Assembly (NCBI RefSeq): GCF_964204865.1
Contig: NC_135252.1
Span: forward strand, 8,019,383-8,083,382
Length of the DNA: 64,000 nt
Direction: 5' to 3'
DNA from: Styela clava
Taxonomy: Eukaryota > Chordata > Ascidiacea > Stolidobranchia > Styelidae
The notes beneath the pieces are model-generated. The model worked only from the letters and a program-made list of their open reading frames with translations. It searched no databases and was not told the DNA's origin. Both the position numbers and the translations under genes were made by a program. How positions within the stretch are numbered: the stretch's first letter is position 1; each line of letters starts with the position of its first letter. Of this stretch, positions 50,329 through 60,889 are shown in pieces.

Positions 50329-51956
50329 CTAATTATTAATCTTGACGAAGTTAATTTTTTATTAAGTAAATATTAAGTATATATAACCTGCCTAAATGTA
50401 AAATAAATAGAAGCCAATTTCAAGCACATTCATATGTAAATATAGACGCCTTATGATGATGCTGAATTACTGTCTACACCAGAGGACACATCTGTGCTTA
50501 TCGTTGTATGTTAATTCTTTCAATGAAATTTTTGAATGAAAATTCAAGGAATGGGCAGTGTATGCAAGAAAATAATGCTTGAGTCGCGCATTTTACCAAG
50601 AACGCGAAATTTATTGGTATAAGTCTTATTTTTGTGTAAAAGTGTTTGTTAATTCATAACTGATTACTTTGACAAAATACCGAATCGGTGATGACATATG
50701 ATGACATGTCGAGTTTTGTAAACTTGTTGATCAAAACATGAAGCCAAGTAAAATCAAATTCTACAAGCGAGAATCTGCATCATATGCCGCATAATTGCTA
50801 TCGACGCCTCGGCAATGCGCAAAAATTTGAAAGCTTACCAAAAAGAAGAAAAAGGTAATCCACGTGATGTAAGCGCAAATAGTGGTTGCATCGAACAAAA
50901 CACAAAAAAAGCGTTGACTCGATTTTTAATCAGATCAATCATCGACATCTGCTGTTACTTTATATGCTATTCTACGGTAACAGGATTACTGTTTCATATG
51001 TTTTGTTTCCAGCTATCTCAACCTAATTTAAGCTACATTTTAGGCGTAAAGTCAATTCGGTATCAATTTTACTTTGAAATTCACATGTGTATATACACAA
51101 AAAGAGACATACAGGTAAAAACCCATATACGCAACCCGGAAATTCGGTAGTTTATATACTAATTTAGCATCAACACATGTAAGTGCACAAAAACATGCTT
51201 ATCAATTTAATCTAGCACGTTCTACGATGTAAGATCTTTATCTTGCGATATTTAATTCCATCATTTCCAAAATGGTCAACATGTCTGTTGACATCTGAAA
51301 GTTTACTTGCTTATCTTGATGAGCTTGCATTATTGGGGAACCTATTTGGTCCTTTTTAATTAAAAAATATTCCACAGAACGAGGGTATGAATGTGCGTTT
51401 GTCATCATTTGACTCATTTGTTTAAGTGCCCACGCTCTTCAAATTCACACGAAATATTGGGCATATATATATTTCTCTACCAGCGAGACATATTGCGAAA
51501 TTGTTTGGCCTAGATAACATGTCAACCGAATCGCAAGCAATTTTACCAACATTGTCACTTATTAATATCTAGAATTTAACTGCTTTACGCGTCGTTCGAG
51601 ATTATTTTTAGCGATGACAATAAGAGCGTACTCATTCCGCTCCGCAGAAAAAAATGTCGTTACCGAAAATTAATATTTAAACGACCGATTCGATGAATGC
51701 GACATCATAATCTCCAAGTGCAAGATAATAGCCAGGAATCAACATTTGATTCCTTGTCAAGGCCACACAAGTTTATATCAATCTCAAGAAAAAATATCAA
51801 GTCGGAAACGAAATATCTTGAGACTTCGGTGAGTTTGTTTATTTCTGTTCGACGATTAGCGATGAAACAATGTTCGCCGAGCTAAAAAAAAAAAGAAGTT
51901 TCAATTCTTCATTTATTTATAAGCTTGTCGGGAAAAAAAGTTATATGTTGGGCTGA

Positions 51957-51964
51957 TATAAAAC
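51957..51964 (+). promoter_or_regulatory. TATA-like box, likely promoter of peptide gene 3
   Basis: TATAAAAC about 30 bases upstream of a short leader that ends at TGCCGCTGTG and a gtaact donor (52011). The leader would splice to the acceptor tttgttttacag at 52253, 42 bases before the start codon. The ten bases CTGATATAAA also occur at the candidate promoter of peptide gene 2. Confidence 0.4.
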
Positions 51965-52294
51965 TTAGAAAGCAACATCTGTTAAGCCTGTTATCTATTT
52001 TGCCGCTGTGGTAACTCGCCTAAATTTTGAAATGCGAAATTATAATTTTAATCACGGAAGTATAAAGTGAATGTTGTAGAAAGTCCTTTAGTTAAATTTA
52101 ATTAGTCTGAATACAAAGAAGTTTGAATGGTAGAATAAAAGTATTTTATTAAAAAAAAATTAAATGCGACATATATGATATGTACGCGAATACAATATAT
52201 ATTATTATTACCTCAATAAATTAATACCCCATGTTTGCATGTTTGTTTTACAGAATCTAAATCCTTTCTACAAAACACGTAAACTACAAACAAG

Positions 52295-53112
52295 ATGAAA
52301 ACAATCATTTTTTGCGTATTCGTTATCTTCGTCGTTTTTGTGGAGACTGTTTACACACGCTCTATCGCGAAAAGGTAAGATTACTTTTAATCAAAAATCA
52401 TGAACCAAATAGCACACAATTATAACTTATTTACGAACGACATTAATAATTATATGACAAATAATATAAAAAATATCCTGTTTTTCTCAGATCTCATAAA
52501 ACGCCCCACATCGATGGAATGAATGAGAAACACGAAGAAAGACCCATGTTCCTGTCTCGTCGTCGTCGCCATGCCGATGGCACAATGACCGATAGACTCG
52601 GAAAACTTTTAGGAAGACAGGGTGCTAAAGATGTCGTTAATTTAGTGAAGGGGTGAGTTTGAGCTTATACATACATACGTACATACACAAATAATACATA
52701 TTGTAACAAGCAAAACGATACAAGTATTCCAGTACTTTGCAGTGCACATTGATAAACGAGAACACGAGTAAATTGGCTACACGAGTAAATTGGTAAACTT
52801 TCACGCTCATGCCAGGAAGATTAATGTACAAACCGCCACGAGCCAGATATTATTGCGCGTTAGTTATTTTTTGTATTGGCGATGGATGAATTGGAAATTT
52901 CGAGAGTTATCTTTTCTCTATTACAGCAAAACAATCAAAAAAAACACAACTAATATAAGTAAATAATAATTTTTTTTATTAACAGAAAAGATGCTTCTTC
53001 AAATTCACCTCTAACAAAGTGTATTTCACGACGTTTGCGTAACAGAAAGAAGGTCACAAACAGATTTTACAAAAGAGTGATGATGTCCTGTGTGCGACAT
53101 GTATTCAAGTGA
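52295..53112 (+). CDS. Secretin/glucagon-superfamily-like peptide precursor 3 (H-A-D-G type)
   Basis: Exons: 52295-52374, 52491-52652, 52986-53112. They join in phase 2 and phase 2 to give 122 residues. A strongly hydrophobic signal peptide (IIFCVFVIFVVFV, cleavage near VYT) ends with SIAKR. A short propeptide is followed by four arginines and a peptide starting HADGTMTDRLGKLLGRQGAK. From memory, mammalian PHI starts HADG and also has T7, K12-G15 and A19-K20, so 11 of 27 positions match without gaps. Residue 6 is Met instead of Phe. The final exon is basic and has two cysteines 22 residues apart (TKCISRR ... MMSCVRH). A possible GK amidation site (LVKGKD) lies between them, with no dibasic pair. 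The family call is strong; ligand activity is inferred. Confidence 0.87.
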
Positions 53113-53453
53113 AAATATTGTCGATAAACTAATGCAAACAACGTGAAAGTGGTACGATGGAACCTGGTGAATCTTCAATCACATTCCACCGTTAGAGGTT
53201 TTCAACTGTGTAACTGACTCAAATATGCAAATACGGATTTTAAGCTTATGACTGCTCAACATTCACCGGCTATATTTTTTAAAGAATACTCTTATCGTGA
53301 TAAACCAAATGTAATTGGAACACATGTAATGGCTTCCATATCGACTATACACACGAGAGGGATTTTGATAACAATAAGAAACTGATCACCAGACTTGCAA
53401 AAAGAACATTTGAAGCTAAAAAAAATGACGAAATTTGTGTAACATTATTATAT

Positions 53454-53454
<1 letters not shown>

Positions 53455-53487
<33 letters not shown>
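53455..53487 (+). repeat. (TA)n simple repeat
   Basis: About 30 bases of alternating TA in the 3' region of peptide gene 3, upstream of the possible poly(A) signal. Confidence 0.8.
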
Positions 53488-53489
<2 letters not shown>

Positions 53490-53732
53490 CGAATATAGGT
53501 TAAGATGTTAAGTATTTGTATTATTCAAATAGTTGGACGATGCTAAACAAGCATTATGCATATATTATATATATTCTTATGCCTCATGCGCTGAAAAATG
53601 CAACGACGTATAAAGGCATATATATGTATAACAAAAAAATTGAAACCATTATGACTAATTTATTAATAATGTTACTTGATGTTTTAAACACGTATTTATT
53701 TCTTTTTACCAACGCCGCAGTAATGCTGTCTA

Positions 53733-53738
53733 AATAAA
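53733..53738 (+). other. Poly(A) signal candidate of peptide gene 3
   Basis: AATAAA followed by an A-run, about 620 bases after the stop codon. No closer AATAAA was seen. Confidence 0.35.
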
Positions 53739-53739
53739 A

Positions 53740-56700
53740 AAAAGTTTAAAACACTTGATCAATCTATCATTATACACGTTCAAACAATGACAGCCGAGAA
53801 AGGGGAGCTAGCATGCAAGTGATACAACGGTCGGTTAGAGTGTGAGAGTCATCGTTTCAGAATGCAGAGTGACGATAAAATTGGAACATCAAGTGATCAT
53901 CACTTAAATTAAGAGACTATCGTCGCGAGGCACGTGGCAACCTCGCTCGAAATAGCACGGTCATTTCGCGGGTATTTAGCTGCGGGTAAAAGAAATGTAT
54001 TTTATCTTTTAGCGAAACATAACGTTTCTATTAAAGTCGTGTTCGCGATCATATGATCAAACGTTTTTAAGACTAGAGCCGAAAAAACAACAAACAAAAG
54101 CTTTAATGAAAGGATAAAATTGTGAGTCTATTTTTTCTCGCTTTTCATAAAATTCACGCAACAAAACCATCTGCATTTCTGTCGAAGGATTGTCGCTATA
54201 CATGTTTTAATGGTCCGGGCATGTCAACATCTTGAGGAAGTATAAACAACAAATTTATTTACATTAGATAAATTCATGACACACTTAGATTTAATATATC
54301 ACGATGGCCCAAGATGGGAGTGGAAATGGCCCGATTCATTGTGTTTATCTTTGGGATTATTTTATATATCTTACATCTACTTTCATTTTGAATGATGAAT
54401 TATATAAATGGGAAAATATTCATCCCGTGGACTTTCGCCCTGAAAACAAAATACTTGCCAAATTCAAAAAATTGGTGAAAATGTATGCTTTATCTTACGG
54501 AGTTTCGAAATATTAACTGACTGGTTCTTTAGATGCGTGGAAGGGAATTTCCATACAACAGAAACAGTATTTTGATGTAATTTTTTTTGGCCTTTTACTG
54601 GTTTTAATTGTTGTCACCACTTGGACATGCAAATTTACTACGGGTTGACTGTAAAATTAGATCCTGAGAGCAAGGAGTGGATTTTCGAGATTATTCTAAA
54701 CACATAAGCAATAGATATAAGTCGCGGTCAGATGAGTCAAAACCATTCTTCTGTTGCAATTACACATGAACTAATAAGCCGAATATTTTCATATTTTTTT
54801 TTGCGTCACTCAAACGGATGAAAGTTAATCAATTTTCATTCATCCGGAATGAAAGTTGACCGATTATGCTAAATATCTAGAAAAACAATCCGTGACAACA
54901 CTATATAAAGGAATATGATTCCTACAAATGCGTAGGAGAACTAATTGTGACATTTGATTCTGATCAGTGAAATTTTCAATTGCTAAAATAAAGCACTGAC
55001 TAAATCGGGATAACTAATTTCAACCACCTTTGTAAAGCATTTACGTACTAAGCATTTATTTTGGTGACAAACACACCTTATAATTAACATTCTTTAGAAA
55101 GATAGGATCCAACATACTTGTTTTCTTTTGTTTTTATGATCATTTGTTTGGAAATGTATGATATATCGCGCAAGAACCGTTTTATACTAGAGAAGAATTC
55201 GGAAAGTCAAAGATGAATTTCGGTTTGTCAGAAAAATTATTTATTTGTACAGAGATTTAATTTTCTACAAACACATATAAAGCAAAATGAACTGAGCCAA
55301 GAATAACCCTAAATCTTGTGATGAAAAATATTGTTTACCTCAGCAGAAAAGCTATAAAACGAGAAGAGAATGTAACAAAATATTGCTAGAGGGTGGGTAA
55401 AGACAGGTTTTATAACTGGAAAGACATAAAATATTTGTGGCGAGTTTATCACTGAATTACACCTAATTTTTATTATAAACAATGACAAATACAACATTGA
55501 ATCACAAGTCATAAACATAGACTCCTGTCTAGATATGAACTTCAAACCGAATATCTCGGCTTAAATGTTAGATCGATATTAATAATATCACGATATCTCA
55601 AACATACATATTTAAGTTCTAACAAAAACGTTACTATTGAAAAACTATCAAAATGTTCTGATGATATAAAATCATTGGTTTCGGGCACAAAATTTCATTT
55701 TTTACCATAGTATCAAAAGTTTATGATTGGGTGCTGCATCTTCGCCTTTTTCTTTATTTTTAAAATTTACAGCTATATGCAATCACTCATCTGAACAATG
55801 ATTTTGTTGTAACAGTTACCGGACATGAACAGGATACCTTATCCTTTTATATTCCATCCATTTATCATTTGAAAATATTTGACCAGCTATTTAATCGGAA
55901 GACAGGTTGATTAGGATGACGGATAGCAAGCCAAAACAAAGAACGATTCCGCAATCGTGCGGCCATTTTTTGAAAAATGAGTCATTAAACCTGATTTCGA
56001 AACAGCTTCCACTCGTTGGATAGAAATCTAAACTAAAACACCTACTTGAGAAATTGCCACAACAAGGAGATTAGAATGAGGGCTCACGTCACCTATTCAC
56101 GCGCATATGTCATCTGACGAGTTATTCAAATTGCGAAATTCCAATTTCGAAATAACGTCAAATATGTGATTAACAACGGTCTTTATCGCAAGCTTATGTT
56201 TTCAGTAAAATAAGGCCCTCTTTATAAATGAGTCCCTTTTTAATTACTTTAAAAAATCCAAGCTATCCTTATATGATTATTATACAAGTGAAATGAGGTA
56301 AAAGCCAACTCCGATAGCAACTTGTTAAATTACATTTAAAATGAATGCCTTACACGTCGGAGCCATATGAATTCTCAGTTCGTAATATTAAAATGAAGAA
56401 ATGTTTATTTATGTGTGGGGGCATCACAAACTAAGCGTACAAATTAATAATTGTGAAGCAAGGTAATTTGTACAGTATAAACGTCCATGTGAATTTTTGA
56501 CGGGATGAATGGCACAGAAAAATCGATTTCCTCCTTGTAAAAGAACAAAATAAATTATACACAATACATAAAAATGTAAACATTCAAAAAAAAAAGATAT
56601 TTACGAAGAATACGGGAGGATACGAATTCATAACTTGTAACTAGATTTTATATATGTGGCCAAATTGTGATTTATTTTTAAAATCGTAATACGGAATAGC

Positions 56701-59700
56701 AGAAAACAAATATTTAGAAAAGTAGGATTACATACGTAATCGTCAATATTTTATTTTACTTCATGTAAATATGCACATAAAAATGAAAATAAAAGATATT
56801 TCAATATCAAAAAACTCAACGAACAGAGACTACGTCGATATTTAAGAATTACGGAAGTATCACATGCAGTTATACAAAATGCAATATAGTTATGACGTTA
56901 AGATACTTAGGAAACTTTTCTGTACATTAATGACGAGAAATACGACTTTACTAATCGCATGTACTAAAAGCACGTACTGATCGGCTAAAACGTCATGCAT
57001 TTATATGAGTCAATTACTATTTAACTGTACAATCATAATTCAAACGGTATGTTTACGCATAATGTAATCAAATCATAGATAAAAATCTATTTCGCGAGTT
57101 TGTAGTCGCTAAAACCGCTTTTAAAGGAAGCACGGAGACCACAAGTCCGCAATAGCTGAACGTCAAATTCCTTATTTGGAGTTTGTACACGTGAATTTAC
57201 GTCTTGGAGGGGCATACGATACCAAATTTAACAAGTAGAACTAGCATTATCGGTATTGTTTTTCCAGAACTTACGTCCTGAAATAACATTTTCTCATACC
57301 GAAGACGCATTTATTAAAAAATTTTGTGCGCATAGGTGTTTGCTGTTTTGTTGATACTTTGCAGGTTGATTCCACTTAACAAAGTTTATATACAATGCTT
57401 TGTTCGAGTTGATGTAAACAAACCATATCGATAGATTCAGAATTTTACTTCAAAAAGCACAGGGATTGACAAAGCACAGAGAACAATAACGGTTCATTTT
57501 TTAGTAGGATTCATTTAATATCCAGTCCCAATATTATTCAGAATTTCAAATGAGTGAGTAACTTCACTTGCAACATTAAATCCTTTCCGAACAAAAAATG
57601 CCATACAACACAAGTGTAATATTTCTAAAATTACCTTACACAGCCACAAATTAAAAAGGCGAACACAGTTACGCTGTCAATAGCCAAGATCGAAGTTCAA
57701 TAGCCATTCGCCAAGAACAACATAAAATACCGAGTCTGAAGTAATGTTACGCAATATTATGAAACCATCCGTGTAAATCCTGAAATGGAGTAGCTTATCC
57801 GACAAAAATAGATCAATATAATTATGCATTTGCTTGTTGTTAGTTCGCACCACGCAAAGTTAAGAAATTAGACCGTTTTAACTCACGAATAAGACACTCG
57901 ATTGAAGAAATATATTTTAAAATTTCACCAAACAATATTAAAATAAGTGCTTTTCCGAAAAAGTTGCGCAACAAACGAGAGTATTAACTGTGAATCAAAG
58001 CAGGGCGCCAACCAACGTTCAGCTATACGAGACGAGCGTCTGAATTACGACATAAATTTTAGAAATCGACGGGGCGTCGACTGCGAATATAGTTGTATAA
58101 AGTAAAATAAAATTATTTGGAAATCCAAAAATAGTTTTGATACAATTCATTCAAATCAATCAAACAAGACGATTCTATTCAATTATGGGTAATGGGCTTA
58201 AATGATTTCCACAGGGTGTTAAACTTTCCACATATTACTAGCTGTTATTGGAAGAGTGAAAAGTAACATAAAAGGCGATGACGACAAGACGAAGTTTTTA
58301 GGATCACTTCATCCATTAATAAGTCATACCTAATGCGAAGAGAAAATCATTAAAAAAATAAGCATGGGGAACGAGAATCAACGTCATGGTATTCAAATCG
58401 CCTTTCTCCAAACGATCTGCCCTGGTGCTTAGTCACAATAACATATCACATTTCTGCAGTAAAAATAAGATTAAAAGTATGTTGCAACCCCATGTAAAAT
58501 AATACCAAACCACAAATATCTTTTCATTCCAGATCAGAACAATTGAACGTGAACAGCTCAGCCCCCACTTGGAAATATGAGGATGACAATTAAGTTACCT
58601 ATTGCGTCATTACGCGCAAATTTCAAAAGTGTATTTCAAGTCGAAGTACAAATACTATCTAGTTGGAATAGGGAAACCCAGTGATATGAATCATGAAGTT
58701 ATTGCATGAAAATTCCTAATGGACTCTGTGAAGTTGATTTGAGGTACACTTATATGCGGAAATTGAGAGATCACTTGAACTACGAAAACTAAACAAACAT
58801 TGATACAATCCACGCGAGAAAAATTCAATGAAGTGGTGATTATAAATGATTTATGGTATACGTGTTAAAATGAAGAATACCAACTTTTCCGTAACGATAA
58901 CAAAAAATTAGCTTGGACTAATAGAACCTAACTGAAAAAACTTTAAATGTTTGATCGTCACATCTGTACATATCATCGTGGTGCCGTACCTCTTTGTCCT
59001 GTGTATTGTACAAAAGTTTTATTTGTATATTTCATGTCTGTTGTCCTACTATAACGCAGCAGTCCTAAACTGCAGTTATACTTGTTGGGGTGCATGTCGC
59101 ACATCTGTGTCTTAGGTCAGTAGGTTATTGAACATGTACCCCGTCTCTTTTATACCGTTTAACTATTATGCAGATACTGTTACATTTTTGAGGCAAATAA
59201 ACATACATACATCTGACATAGATGCATGAAAAATAGCTCAAGCTATAAGTCTAATGGGAAACGTGATGCTTCACTGACTTCAGGTATCTTATTGAGGACA
59301 GCCAATTTGTAAACACTTGTCACCGAAAGTGCGGACTGAATAACCGCCGATAATGACTCCGATAGAGGTGTATAATAAATATTCCCAAGAGGCGGGCCCG
59401 TGAGGTTGTTTCGACTGACCCACGATATAATAAGATTTTTCAATATTTTAGTAATTTTTTAATAGGCTCGTGTATGTTTTGTGTTTTTGACGTGACTGTT
59501 TCAGCCATCTACATTCAATTATGTATAGGCTATATTTCCACCAGTTTTCCTTATTTCGCATGTATTAAGTCTTACGTTTGACGGACATCGATGTTTAGTT
59601 TTTTTTTTATTTCTCGCGGAACCGCACATTCCGAAAGTTAAGTGTTTGGTCATTCTTCTCGTCGTTATGAAAAAAAGGGAGCCAAATTTTTGCCCATGGC

Positions 59701-60660
59701 TCCTAGATTTGTCCTCCGTTTTTTTCAGTTCGTGTCGGTTTCATTATGAAAACTTGCCAAAGTCGTCAAGAGGTATATCAGTACGATAAGCCACATGAAA
59801 ACATCCGCTGAAAAGCACCTTGGTGACTTTTGAGGCCATTATGACTGCCAAGAAAACGCGTGATCACGCTGGTGCAGCCAATTCTTTTTTTACTTTGCAG
59901 ATGGCATCATGTAGCTTTTTTGTCTTGGAACAACACACCCATAAGCAAATTTGAAATACAATAAAAGTGTATTTACAAGAAAATATTACACTGCTGAAAA
60001 AGCACCATATTATGACACAATATAAAATAGTTCGGGTATAAAAATTGACATAATTATACTCACACAGCAAAATAATACCTCACTTCTTATTATAATCAAT
60101 TAGGATGCCAGTAAATCAACTTAAACGATCTCTTAGAAGCAGAAACAAGTATTATGGTAATCGGTTGAGGGAAACGGGTAGGCTGTGAAGCCTTTGGCTC
60201 GATGAATCCAATAAAACCATGCTCACATCACTTTGATTACTCCTATCTACATTAATTAAAAAAGAAAAAATGACCATGACAAATAAAAAAAAAACATTAC
60301 AAAATTTGCAAAATCTTTCATCAGTAAAAACAACCAAATGTAAAGATCAGGTAAATGAAAAGGAACTAGAACAAAGACAAAACATTTTGATATGAAAACA
60401 TTATCACTATACACACCACTTTATAGAAACCATGATTATGGTGGATGCATGTATTTCGAAATGAATTTGATTGAAAAAATATTGAGCCATCTAACAAATG
60501 TTCAAACATATTAATAATTTAAATTCTTAGCAGGAATATCGCAGCTTTATAGGTTGAACAAATACAGTCAGTGATACAAGCTGAATCATAGTCAAAGCAC
60601 CTTGTTTTGTTACAAAAGCTTTCCATTGGTGTGTAAACAAACCCATAGAACCTGATATCT
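53740..60660. other. Intergenic, no gene recognised
   Basis: About 7 kb of AT-rich DNA between the peptide gene and the convergent receptor gene. The open frame at 54304-54516 (MAQDGSGNGPIH onward) has no recognisable family. A repeat-like block lies at 58980-59470. Confidence 0.45.
58980..59470. repeat. Repeat-like block ending in AAATAAACATACATACAT
   Basis: A GC-richer block (CAGCAGTCCTAAACTGCAG, CATGTACCCCGTCTC) ends in GGCAAATAAACATACATACA near 59193-59212, which is the usual look of a non-LTR retroelement or SINE 3' tail. Directly after it lies a block with CGGTGACA-type bases on the minus strand and GCGGGCCCGTGAGG at 59392-59405. The family cannot be named. Confidence 0.35.
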
Positions 60661-60666
60661 TTTATT
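60661..60666 (-). other. Poly(A) signal candidate of the receptor gene
   Basis: TTTATT on the plus strand reads AATAAA on the minus strand, about 225 bases beyond the receptor stop codon. Confidence 0.35.
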
Positions 60667-60889
60667 TAGATAAACACAGCATCTGCAGACAAAGTTCGAA
60701 AACTCACTACCATCCGCCAAACCGACCAGTACAGGAAAATATCATCAGATTCAGAAGTCCCATGATTCTAAAAAAATACTAAAAACGAAGTAGTCAAAAG
60801 TCAAAAGACAAGGTTTGGCAATTTTTAACACTTTGTAAAATATAGTCTATATTCATGATTCCAACTGGTCAGTTCACAATATTATTTCG

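Larger units (their letters stand above)
40850..51950. other. Intergenic, no gene recognised
   Basis: About 11 kb between peptide genes 2 and 3. The longest open frame is the minus-strand 171-codon one at 49796-50328, listed separately. A simple CAGACAGACAAACAAA repeat lies near 49031-49060. Plus-strand frames at 44648-44757 (EYLGKLCELISLLEQ, followed by a gtgagt donor) and 50815-51150 (with a hydrophobic segment) are suggestive but unsupported. Confidence 0.4.
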
